Source: Saussurea involucrata
Taxonomy: Eukaryota; Streptophyta; Magnoliopsida; Asterales; Asteraceae
Length of the DNA: 64,000 bases
Assembly: GCA_033807775.1 (NCBI GenBank)
Contig: CM066314.1
Location: 40,586,001-40,650,000, forward strand
Direction of reading: 5' to 3'
The notes beneath the pieces are model-generated. The model was not told the origin of the DNA, did not search any database, and was given only the letters and a program-made list of their open reading frames with translations. Shown here piece after piece: positions 22,640 to 31,934 of the stretch. Made by a program: the position numbers and the translations under genes. Position 1 is the stretch's first letter. Each line of letters begins with the position of its first letter.

Positions 22640-22876
22640 CATGGCCTACGTGTCCCATTTTCATTGGGCGTACATGGAACGTTTTATGTGGAAAGTTGAA
22701 CCCGCCGTTCTAACTTGAGTTCGGATTCCAAATTTTAATCCATTGCCATATATTTTACTCTTTCGAATTCTACCGTTTTACCCTCCTATAAAAACCAAGC
22801 TTACCCTCTCATAAACGTTTTACAAACTCTCATTCTTCTCCGGCGAAACCTGCAAATTTCTTATTCTCAGTACCAA
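22640..22876 (+). promoter_or_regulatory. Promoter-like region before Sirevirus ORF3
   Basis: TATAAAAA at 22787-22794 lies 83 bases before the ATG at 22877, followed by a CT- and A-rich leader with the look of a plant 5' UTR. Upstream are CTACGTGTCC (about 22650) and a reversed CCAAT box (ATTGG). This would allow the third ORF to be transcribed by itself; that is inference. Confidence 0.5.
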
Positions 22877-25144
22877 ATGGCTTCATCTTCTCAAGCTATC
22901 TCCCCTGCAAACTCTCCAGCGACCTCACCAGAACATTCACCTGCTCATTCTGAACATTCAGAAAACCCCAACCCTGCCCAAAACATTGAACTAGAAGATT
23001 CCGGCGATTCAGCAGACTTTGCTCCAACCACACATCTTCAAAACTTCATAGCAAAGGATCATTTCGAAAAAGTACTACCAATCAAATCCAACAATTGCTA
23101 TTTAGTCCCCTCACCCACTGCTTTCGGCGAAGCCCATGCCATTCTTCTAAACATAATGGAAAATCATATCCTCTTCCCTTTACTCTCAAGAACCCCAAAG
23201 AAAATTCCAGTAAGACATCTGAACCAGTTTTGGCAAAGTTGCCGATTTGATAAAGATGATTCTCTTATCAAAGGATACATTTCAAAACCCGACAAATCTG
23301 AGCATCTGGAAATCAAGTTCAATAGAACAATGTTCTCACTTGAATTCAACCTACCAACAAGGGGTCTTCTTGGATTAAAGAAGTACGCAGAGCAACCAAC
23401 AGACGACGAGATCTGTCGTTTCCTAGAAATGCTTGGGTACAACACACCACTGAGGAAGAGAAATGACTTCCGCAGAGGCAGATTACCACCTCTGTGGAAC
23501 ACCTTGTTCTCAATTCTTAACAGATGCCTGACAGGGAAGATAGGCAGTATTGACCAGAGCTTACATCAGATATTGACCATCATGTATGGGGTTTACTATG
23601 ATCTCCCACTGGATTACGCGACAATAATGATGCAAGAGATCATTAACACCATCGACAGAAAGAACAACACAAGAAGGGTCAAAGAGAACGATCCTAAGTT
23701 TCTACCACCTCTGCAATTCCAAAGAATACTGGGAGTCTTGTTTGAACCTCTGTTGCTAATACAGAAATGGCCAATGGAAGGGCCAATTCCCAAACAGTTC
23801 CCAATGAGCAAAAATATTCCCACTGATCATGTAGATGGCTACACACACTGCAGACCTTTGTCAAAGAAACTTCTGAGGTATGCCAAGAATAAAATCCTTA
23901 AGAAAGAGTATATACGCGATCATAGAACTCCTAAACTGAGTCCTATGACACCCCCGCGTTTAGGTGTCCCCCTAGGAACAATGATTGCAGAACCCCTTTC
24001 CACTCAAGAAGAAAAAGATAACAAATTAGCAAAACACATGGCTATTCAACTCAGCTTCATAGCCAAACGTGCAGAGCTCATGGGAAAGAAGTCCTCTTCA
24101 AAATCAAAAAGGAGGAAAACTGCAGAAGGCACCTCTACAAGCACTGCAGAAGATCAACCTTCACCTCCTCATGCCACAGAAATTGGCTCCTCTGCTCCTC
24201 CCTCTTCTCCAAAACAGAAGAAGAAAAGAAAATCAAAAACTACAGAGGAAGGGGCACCAAAACCAAAGAGGAGGAAATCCAAAAAGAAGCATGGTAAACC
24301 ACTTGAAAAATTGGTTACCATAGAAGAGGAAGCAATCGCAGAAGAAAGAACTGCAGAAGAAGAAGATGCAGAAGAAGAAATGACAGAAGAGGGATATCAA
24401 TCGCCCCATCAATCCCCAGATCGATTTGCTCACCAAGGAAACATTAACGATTTCCTACAGAACCCCGACATTGCCAACACTTTAAATACAACAGGGTGGA
24501 CGGCACAACCTATCGACCACCATTCCCCAGAAGAACAATACTTCTCTATTTCCGGCATTGACACACATCTGCAAGAAGATGATCAAACACCCAGAGATCA
24601 ATCAGCTGAGATACCTATTATTCTACAGAACCCCTTCATTCAGCAAGGATTGGACGTTCACAGAAGGAGTCCAAGCCTAGCTTCAGAAGAAATAGGACAA
24701 ACAGAAGCTCAGTGGAATATAGATGAAGTAACAGAGACAAGAATGGAGGTCTCAGAGATAGATTCAGACGAAGAAGAAGCTGTCTGGATACGAAAAGGTC
24801 TCTATCATCCACATGTCATGAAGTTATACGGATCTCATCAAATGTATGACTTCTTAGGCACAGAGCAAAGAACTTCAACAGTGGATAGGGTAGAAACATC
24901 TGGAGGAAAAGAAAATATAAAAGAAAAAGATGCCGAAGATGAAGAAGGCACACATCCCTCACCCCCTCCTAGTGCAACCCACACATCTAACTCCGCAGGT
25001 CTAGCTGCAGAAGGAGTTATTGAAATAGAGCAGCACAGCTCGATCCAAACCCAACCCATCCAGCCAGAAGTCTTTCGACTTCTGCGCCCACAGAAACCAG
25101 GGAATCCATTCCTAGGGAGTCTCCTCAGAGAGACTCACCTATAG
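22877..25144 (+). CDS. Sirevirus third ORF, N-terminal part (755 aa, envelope-like position)
   Basis: An open frame after pol, in the place where Sireviruses carry an envelope-like ORF. It starts with a serine/proline-rich tail. Residues of about 50-300 look folded (ENHILFPLLSRT, IPVRHLNQFW, LGLKKYAEQPTDDEICRFLEMLGY, PPLWNTLFSILNRCL, MYGVYYDLPLDYATIMMQEII). A basic stretch with KKRKSK and RRKSKKKHGK motifs (about 400-475), which could be nuclear localisation signals, comes next. An acidic, repetitive remainder follows. I see no signal peptide, obvious transmembrane helix or furin-like site, so an envelope role is doubtful. A frameshift near 25140 ends it, and the next frame carries on without a gap. 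Function unknown. Confidence 0.75.
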   Translation: MASSSQAISPANSPATSPEHSPAHSEHSENPNPAQNIELEDSGDSADFAPTTHLQNFIAKDHFEKVLPIKSNNCYLVPSPTAFGEAHAILLNIMENHILFPLLSRTPKKIPVRHLNQFWQSCRFDKDDSLIKGYISKPDKSEHLEIKFNRTMFSLEFNLPTRGLLGLKKYAEQPTDDEICRFLEMLGYNTPLRKRNDFRRGRLPPLWNTLFSILNRCLTGKIGSIDQSLHQILTIMYGVYYDLPLDYATIMMQEIINTIDRKNNTRRVKENDPKFLPPLQFQRILGVLFEPLLLIQKWPMEGPIPKQFPMSKNIPTDHVDGYTHCRPLSKKLLRYAKNKILKKEYIRDHRTPKLSPMTPPRLGVPLGTMIAEPLSTQEEKDNKLAKHMAIQLSFIAKRAELMGKKSSSKSKRRKTAEGTSTSTAEDQPSPPHATEIGSSAPPSSPKQKKKRKSKTTEEGAPKPKRRKSKKKHGKPLEKLVTIEEEAIAEERTAEEEDAEEEMTEEGYQSPHQSPDRFAHQGNINDFLQNPDIANTLNTTGWTAQPIDHHSPEEQYFSISGIDTHLQEDDQTPRDQSAEIPIILQNPFIQQGLDVHRRSPSLASEEIGQTEAQWNIDEVTETRMEVSEIDSDEEEAVWIRKGLYHPHVMKLYGSHQMYDFLGTEQRTSTVDRVETSGGKENIKEKDAEDEEGTHPSPPPSATHTSNSAGLAAEGVIEIEQHSSIQTQPIQPEVFRLLRPQKPGNPFLGSLLRETHL

Positions 25145-25947
25145 TTCGTGATCAATCGCCCCAGATCACAACAGAACACCCTACAGAGGAATTCGTTTCC
25201 TCTGCCACACGCACACAACTAGGGCCAACCCTTCTTTCAGAGAGAAGTAGTGAGCACAACGACGAAGAGACTCTAGACAAGTCTCTGAGTCAACAGAAGG
25301 ATAATCTAGTACCCACCTCTGGAGTGGATCTAGACAATGTCGTTCACAGAACTTCTGTAGAGTCTGAAGCACTAGATGCTTCTGCTCGAAAATCAGATGG
25401 AAATCCTTCCACCCCCAACGTACAAACAAGGGTGAACGAAGGTGTCCCAGGAGCAGGGACTCACTCTGGAGAAGAATGTGTTCCTCCAGAGGTTACACCA
25501 GGGACACAAGTATCAAGGGATGAGTTCCAAACCCTTGTCACCTCTGTGAACCAAACCATGAAAGAGTTGCAAAGCTCTTTCACATCTTTTGCAGAGAAAA
25601 CATCAACGGCCATGCTGAATCTGAACACCAAAATGGACAATCTGTCCACAGAGGTGAAAACAACCATCACAGAGATGAAATCTTCTGCGCAAACAATTGC
25701 AACAACTACAGCCACTTCTGCTGCTAAAGATTTTGGAATTACCGCAACTTCTGCATTCAAGGAATCAGTAAAACATTTCCTTGAACAAATGAACAAGCAA
25801 TCCAACAAATCACAGAGCATCACACCCGCAGATCTACAGAAGGCTCTGCAAAACGTTCAAGCAGAAGCAATGCGCAACACAATACTGATGCAGCCTAAAG
25901 ACTACATCACCAGAGCACAGCTAACAGAGCTGGCCAAAATTTCATAA
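25144..25947 (+). pseudogene. Sirevirus third ORF, middle part (coiled-coil-like)
   Basis: The frame following the break at about 25140. It starts with a serine-rich stretch, then SRDEFQTLVTSVNQTMKELQ and heptad-like helices (LNLNTKMDNLSTEVKTTI and onward to FLEQMNKQSNKSQ), suggesting a coiled coil for self-association. It stops at 25947 by another one-base-type shift, since a readable frame continues straight on (INQVTEVIVSF). Confidence 0.65.
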
Positions 25948-26561
25948 ACCAGGTCACTGAAGTCATTGTCTCCTTCACTACTGCAAATGCCAACTACGTC
26001 AAAGAGTTCAGAAAAAGTGTCGGCAGAATGCGCTTCAACACAGAAGCAGAGCTTGCAACTCTTTTCGGCCTCTGTGATGATGTATGTGCGAAGTTGATGG
26101 CCGCAGGAGCAGAACTACCAAAGAAACCCAAAGCTTCCTGCAGAGCAGAGGGTACTTCTGATAAAAGTCAGAATGATTATGATGATGACCATCCTGGTCC
26201 ATCAGATAATCCTGAGGGGGAGAATATAAGAGAGAAAGCTATGACCAGAGGAATACAAGCTCCACCAATCGCAGCAGAACCAATCAGTCAAGCCCCTCCA
26301 GAACAAACCCAAGATCAACAACAAAATCAACAGACCACAGAGACAACACCCATCTCTGTGGAATCAAGTCCTAAAGAAACCAATATTCCAGAAGCTGATC
26401 AGCATACCACAAAGGCAACAACCACCCCTGTAGTAATCAACTTGGAAAAGAGTCCTTCAACAAAATCAACAGAAAGTCGATTGCCACCAAACCATACCAA
26501 GAAGAAAGTCGATTGCCACCAAACCAATAAGAGCAACGACCTCTGCGACCTCTGCTTCTGA
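25948..26561 (+). pseudogene. Sirevirus third ORF, low-complexity part
   Basis: Continues with VTEVIVSFTTANANYVKEF and ELATLFGLCDDVCAKLMAAG, then a proline-, glutamine- and threonine-rich disordered stretch. Near its end is a 32-bp tandem duplication (26473 and 26505), not a multiple of three, which shifts the frame. No domain recognised. Confidence 0.6.
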
Positions 26562-26574
26562 TATTCTGAGAAAG

Positions 26575-27915
26575 ATGCACAATACAATGATTGATCGAAT
26601 GTTGCAGAGAGAAGAAGAAAGGCACAGGTTCACATTAGCTTTCAAAATGGCAAGAAGATTCGATGTCCAATCTTCACCAACAGAAATAGAGCTCACAGAA
26701 GAAGTCACCAAAGAACCTCCAACAGAGGTCACAGAGCAACTCAAGCCAACAGAACCATCGCCACAAAAGTCCTCTAAAACACAAGTGTCAAAACCTACAG
26801 AGGCAACCATCAAGCCAACAGAAGCACCAACCTCCAAACCTACAGAAGAAACAGGTTCTGCACCTCCAAAAGCCAAAGACAAGGGCAAAGCAATACTGAC
26901 AGAAGAGCCCAAGAAAAAGAAATCATTGCCCAAGCCTACAGAGAAATTGATGAAGAGCGCCTTTGATGCCTTCCAAACTCCAAAGCCTGAAGAAGTTGAC
27001 TGGGCATATGGATTGAAGCCTCTGTCAGACATTCCACTAACAGGTAGAGCTGCAGAAGTTGTTCAACAGATGGAGAGTCTCAGAAGACAAGTACCACAAC
27101 CTGGTCCAACACATGAAGAGATGGAAGAAGTGGTATACAAATACCTCTATAAACAAACCTTTCAGACCAATCATCCAACAGATCATGTGACAGATTCAAG
27201 GATCAGAGAAGAATTTGAGAACATCTTCACAAGGACAAAGCCAAGAACCAAAGCAGATGTCTTCTCAATCCACAAGATCAAAAAGGTAATCTTCTGCAAG
27301 TTCTCCTTTACAAGAACCTATCCAAGGGTCAGGTACAACCTTTACAAAGTCAGAAGAGAAGACAATTCAGAAACCACCTTCGCTGATGCTGGCCTAAGAA
27401 ATATCAATCCTTATGATCTACCTGACCTTCTGCAATGGACAAAGGACAACTACAACACAGAGGCAAACACCAGAGCCTATCAAGTATTAAGAAAAGTAAT
27501 GAGGGAAAAGCTTCTGATCTTCAGTATGATAGATTTTCAACTGGGAAAGGATCTTGGTCTCAAACATCTAAATTTACGACCACCAGAAGATCGATGCCCA
27601 CCCGACGCCGTGCCCAACTCTATCATTACAGAACCAAGATTCGGGTTAGTATTTCAAAACCCACAAGGCGAAATCAAACTATTTGTATGCATGGATTGTC
27701 AGAAGTACGTAACTAGTACTCTGAACAAGTTCAGAGCAAGCCTTGTAAAATACAGAGGTACAGAGAAAATGGATAGATATGCTGCAGATACTTTCATCAG
27801 AGAGATTGATGCCACAATTCGCCTAAGAGAGCTCTGCATCAGTTTCTACAAAGAGATCAGAAGAATCGGAAGAGACAACAGAAGCTACAACGATTTCAAA
27901 GATGCCAAAATCTGA
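26575..27915 (+). CDS. Sirevirus third ORF, C-terminal part (446 aa)
   Basis: An open frame that begins upstream of the ATG (readable from about 26506). After a PTE-repeat linker (T-E-P, K-P-T-E units) and a KKKK patch it becomes a globular-looking domain of about 300 residues, with KADVFSIHKIKKVIFCKFSF, YDLPDLLQWTKDNY, AYQVLRKVMREKLLIF and LGLKHLNLRPPEDR, then CMDCQKYVTSTLNKF and a basic helix at the end. From memory, similar C-terminal blocks follow pol in Sireviruses of Asteraceae; a search would be needed. Stop at 27915 with 190 bases to the 3' LTR. Function unknown. Confidence 0.7.
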   Translation: MHNTMIDRMLQREEERHRFTLAFKMARRFDVQSSPTEIELTEEVTKEPPTEVTEQLKPTEPSPQKSSKTQVSKPTEATIKPTEAPTSKPTEETGSAPPKAKDKGKAILTEEPKKKKSLPKPTEKLMKSAFDAFQTPKPEEVDWAYGLKPLSDIPLTGRAAEVVQQMESLRRQVPQPGPTHEEMEEVVYKYLYKQTFQTNHPTDHVTDSRIREEFENIFTRTKPRTKADVFSIHKIKKVIFCKFSFTRTYPRVRYNLYKVRREDNSETTFADAGLRNINPYDLPDLLQWTKDNYNTEANTRAYQVLRKVMREKLLIFSMIDFQLGKDLGLKHLNLRPPEDRCPPDAVPNSIITEPRFGLVFQNPQGEIKLFVCMDCQKYVTSTLNKFRASLVKYRGTEKMDRYAADTFIREIDATIRLRELCISFYKEIRRIGRDNRSYNDFKDAKI

Positions 27916-28096
27916 TTCTCAAACCTCAAATCTCTGCAAACCAAGTCAAAAATTTATCTTTCATTGTACTCAAATGTAAAATGCCTCTGGCATATTTCTG
28001 AATGAAAGAACTTTCGAAGTATTGTTTAACCTCCGTCTTATCTAACTTAGCCTAACTAAACTCAAGTTAATTTTTTTTTATTATTTTTCACTACTT

Positions 28097-28104
28097 AGGG
28101 GGAG
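28097..28104 (+). other. Sirevirus polypurine tract
   Basis: AGGGGGAG two bases before the 3' LTR start (28107), the expected primer site for plus-strand DNA synthesis. Confidence 0.95.
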
Positions 28105-28106
28105 AT

Positions 28107-28950
28107 TGTTAGCTTCAATCTTCCTAATCATAGAAGTATTTAGAAGTAGTGAAAAATAGGCTAAGTGAAGAAAGCCTCTTATAGAGGCTCTGCCGAACTT
28201 ACCGAGAGATCAAGGTCAAGAAGCTACAGAAGCTAAAGAGGCGCCCTACAGAAGGTCTATCATACGCGCAAAGAAGACCAAAGACTCGAAATCCGGTGAA
28301 GACTGCTCTTCTAAGGACCAAACCGCAAAACCTCTGTGGCACTTCATAGAGCCTCTGCGGTCTTCAACAAAGACTTAAAAGATATTTATAATATCTTGCT
28401 ACTGTTACATGACCTGTTCATCAACTTGCATGGTAGCATGCCCTGTCCAACTGCAACGTGTCAAACTCTGGTTGGATTCAATAGGGCTTAGTACATAATA
28501 GACGTCTGCTGCATTAAATGCAAAACATCACGTCCAACTGTTCATGCCATCCGTCCAACTATTCATACCGTCCTTTGTGAATAGTAGCATATGCTTTATG
28601 GTCCCTTTAGATTAGTATATAAGGAAGACTCATGTTGAGTTCTTCCTATCCATCGATCGATCAATCGAACAATCGAAACAAGAATTCAAGAGAGAAAAAC
28701 ATCACAAGCTTTAAACACTTTGAGAGTCATATCTGTTTTAAAAGCTTTGCTTAACTCACTGTTCTTGAATCTGTTCTTAATATATATATTCAGTAAACTT
28801 TGAGATATTATTTCCTGTTCACTGTTTATTTATATTATGTTCTAAATCTATCAAACATATCTGTTAGTTCTTCAAATACGCTTCCGCATCAAACTCAAAC
28901 TTGAACTAATAGATCTGATAATCATGTTTAAACAAAACCGGGAACCAACA
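28107..28950 (+). repeat. Sirevirus 3' LTR
   Basis: TGTTAGCTTC to GGGAACCAACA, the same 844 bp length as the 5' LTR with about 15 substitutions and no indel seen by eye. It is followed by the duplicated target CTTTC. Confidence 0.95.
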
Positions 28951-28955
28951 CTTTC

Positions 28956-29439
28956 CAAGGTTCTAATGAGTTCAAGGTTTTCAAGTGAAATACTTAACAA
29001 ATATGCCAATCGAAAACTTTTATAGAGATTTTCAACACAAAGGTTTTTTTATCATGCACGTAAAGTAATTTCCTACTTTAAATAGTGTGCAAAAGAAAGA
29101 TTTGTACGTACTTCAAAAGAAGTTTAAACGACATCCGACTCCAAATTTTTTTTAACCATAAAATGACATGGAACAAAGTTCACCAACAAAGTTTGCACGC
29201 GTCAGTTTATTTCACCAAACGATGAAACGATTCATAAACACACTTTGGTCAAAACATAAAATGATTTGCGGTGGTTTCTAGTTTAAAGCCAAAATAACAA
29301 CATGTTTCCTTTCTTTGAAGATATCGGCTAAAATATTGTGACAGAATCTCAAATCATAATATGCATGCAAACTGGTAACACTCTCCTAGTAGTTTTCTTG
29401 AAATGAAATAACATGCATCAGATAGTTCATAATAAAATT
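28956..29439 (-). other. Tekay-1 interior between Sirevirus and hAT-2
   Basis: Non-coding AT-rich remnant of the Tekay-1 internal part. It ends in ATAAAATT, the 8 bp duplicated by the next insertion. Confidence 0.6.
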
Positions 29440-30135
29440 CAAGGTTCAAAAAGGCGTAAGGCATGGCGTGGCGGCGAGGTCAAGCCTCAAGCCTTACAAG
29501 ATATGGAGAGGACGTGACGTTTTTAAGGCATGAACTAAGGCGGCAACTTAATATATCTTATATATTATTATATATGTATAAATAGATGATTTATGTTTTT
29601 ATTCAATGAATACAATTATATCCAACAATTTAATATATGTATGTGTAATCGTGTAATCACCGGAAGAGATGATCTGCCGTTGCTCGTGTAATCGTGTAAC
29701 ACCTCGAAATTTTCATAATAATTGTACTTTTATGAGAACGTTTAAAATATTAAAGGATATTATTTTAAACAAAGTGTACAATTTAATGACGAGGGGTCAA
29801 AGTGTAATTGACCAAAGTTTGTATCTAATTGTGAATTTATGGAACTTCGGGGTTGATTTGGTATTTTAAGGATAGTTGATTTTGTATAAGAATTGGAAGT
29901 CGGCCACAATTGAGATCTTATCTCAGTTTGTTATTTGAGAAGTCGGTTCCAGAACGAAAAGAGAAGAGAGAAGAGTGTGATCGCTTTTGGAGGAAATCTG
30001 GTATGAATTGATCGATTCTCTTTTTAGAATAAACCTCCAAACTTATTTCTCTTCTCAATCTTGGTTCTGGATTCATTTAAGTGCAAGAATTTGAGAACAT
30101 GATAAGTTAGGTGGTTACTCTGAGCATCTATGCAA

Positions 30136-31272
30136 GTGAGTTCATCCTTTAACATTTGTCTTAATGATATTGATGAGTTGGAATTGATTTGGTTTTGTGA
30201 AAGTAATGATATATGTATGAATGAATACAAAGCGAATTTTTAGCGTACTGAATGAAAATAGAGGAACTGGGTAAAATGGATGAAGTCCGGAAGATGGGTT
30301 CTGGATTTGATACCGGTTCCGGATTGGTACCGGATTTCGGGTAACCAGATTCCGGGTAAGTCCAGATTGGTACCGGATTCCGGGTAAGTCCGGATTGATA
30401 CCGGATTCCTTGTAAGTTACGGATTGGTACTGGATTGGTACCGGATTCCGAAGTAAGTTCCGGATTGGTATCGGATTCCGGATGATAGTCCGGATTTGGC
30501 CTTTTCTGGATATAGTTTCTGAATGTGTTATCTAGTTAAACTTTTCTAAATAGCGGAACCCCTGTGCTAAGTCGCCGAAGGGGGACATTTGAGGATAAGG
30601 ATATGATGGGTTATTTAGGATTCTTAGCGTTGAGAATATGATACGAGATGTTGCATGTTTAAGTTGTTATGCATATATGCTAGTAAGTGTAATGGATCCA
30701 TATGCACTATCATCGATAAGAAACGTGGAATAGGCATAAAGTAAATTGTAATTCCCGTTGACCTGAAATGAGGAATAAGCATCAAGCAAATTGTAATTCC
30801 CATTTTCGTATGGTGATGAGAAATGAGGAATAGGCATAAAGTAAATTGTAATTCCCATTTCGTATTGTGATAAGAAATCTAGGAATAGGCGAGAGTTAAT
30901 CGTAATTCCTGATTTCTATGGGAAGGTAAGAGATTGACATAAAGTAAATTGTAATCTCTACTTCCACTCCAAGAAATAGGCATAAAGTAAATTATAAATT
31001 CTTGGACATAAGCAATGATCTAGAATCTGTGATGATTCGTAGTAGGCTCTCGAACGTGATAATATGACTTAGTGAGTGTTAGTCATATTCATGGAATCAG
31101 GTATGTTCCCGTCATCGCAAGATGTTCATATGTACGGTAAGAATGATGGCAAACCAGGTTTGTTTATACGCTTTGTTTACATTGGTTTCCAAAGCTTATA
31201 ACGTTTTAATTTGAAAATGGATGTTCTCACTAGGCGTAAACCTAATCGTTTCAAATTAAATTTTCTTACCAG
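30136..31272 (+). other. Putative intron module in solo LTR Y
   Basis: Donor-like CAA|GTGAGTTC at 30136, a TAGG/CCTA stem-loop (31231-31244) ending in CCTAAT, and acceptor-like TTACCAG|GT at 31272. The same layout occurs in Tekay-1, -2, -3 and solo LTR Z. Splicing is inferred. Confidence 0.35.
30290..31000 (+). repeat. Two short-word repeat arrays within solo LTR Y
   Basis: 30290-30495 repeats TTGGTACCGGATTCCGGGTA-type units (palindromes TCCGGA, GGTACC). 30720-31000 repeats AATAGGCATAAAGTAAATTG followed by TAATTCC five or six times. Confidence 0.8.
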
Positions 31273-31934
31273 GTTCTAGCTCGGGAAAGGATAAGCTGGG
31301 ATGAGCGTCGAGAGGTTCCTAAGTTATGCTTTTGATGACATGATGGAGAAGTTAATGGAAGTATTGATGTTTTGGAGATTTTGTAGACAACCTTTATAAT
31401 CTAATTGTGCACGTTATGAATTAGATTAGTAGGTTGTTTATAAAAAGTTGGATGTATATACAAACCTTGTTATGACTTCTCCATTTATGTATGAAGTTTT
31501 TGGGAAATAGTTGTTGTGGACCTTGTAAAAGTAAGGTTTAAATTTGTTGCGATTTTTGGACGTTTCAAATCGCCTAATTGTGTAATCGTGATTTCAATTT
31601 GAAAAACATTGACTGAACCTCAACTCTAAATAAGTCAACAAATTTAAGTTTTAACTTTTTAGTTTTTACCCTTTTACTTTTAACTTTTCAGTTTTAACCT
31701 TTAACAAAAATTAAGTTTTAAAAAACGACAAAAATACAAATTGTAAAAATACAAATTGTAAAAATACAAGTGACGCCTTACAAAAAACTGACGCTATGGC
31801 GCGCCATATTGCGCCTTAAGCCGCCATATCGTGAGCCACGCCTTACAGAAACGTTATGGCCCATATCGTAATGGCGGAGACGCGTCTCACGCCATATCGC
31901 GCCATGGCGCGCCTTTTAGAACCCTGATAAAATT

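Larger units (their letters stand above)
13806..28950 (+). mobile_element. Sirevirus (Ty1/copia) with third coding region, 15.1 kb
   Basis: A complete-length Copia element inserted in Tekay-1 with target duplication CTTTC (13801-13805 and 28951-28955). The order is 5' LTR, initiator-tRNA-Met PBS, gag with two CCHC knuckles, a long spacer, protease, integrase, reverse transcriptase and RNase H, two AGGGGGAG purine motifs, a 1.4 kb non-coding part, a 5 kb envelope-like third region, AGGGGGAG purine tract and 3' LTR. This order, the repeated AGGGGGAG motifs and the size are typical of Sireviruses. The two LTRs are both 844 bp and by eye differ at only about 15 positions, so the insertion is fairly recent. 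Even so pol and the third region contain frameshifts and stops, so it cannot move by itself. Confidence 0.95.
29695..31567 (+). mobile_element. Solo LTR 'Y', Tekay-like
   Basis: TGTAACACCTCG at the start and TGGACGTTTCA at the end, with target duplication AATCG (29690-29694 and 31568-31572). It is 1.87 kb, with no PBS or coding region. It holds a cluster of TCCGGA/GGTACC words (30290-30495), a repeat of the type GGAATAGGCATAAAGTAAATTGTAATTCC (30720-31000) and the shared intron-like module. A recombined leftover of a Tekay-type element. Confidence 0.9.
29440..31926. mobile_element. hAT-2: short GGCG-rich inverted-repeat element, split by solo LTR Y
   Basis: Ends CAAGGTTCAAAAAGGCG (29440) and CGCCTTTTAGAACCCTG (31926) are imperfect inverted repeats, flanked by the 8 bp duplication ATAAAATT (29432-29439 and 31927-31934). 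The first 100 and last 250 bases fold back on each other through GGCG/CGCC and ATGGCG/CGCCAT words. Without LTR Y it is about 0.6 kb with no coding capacity. The end type and 8 bp duplication fit a hAT-type MITE. Confidence 0.8.

Noticed and set aside
22877..25144. True viral envelope glycoprotein
   Set aside because: No signal peptide, cysteine pattern, cleavage site or membrane helix recognised; only its position is envelope-like.
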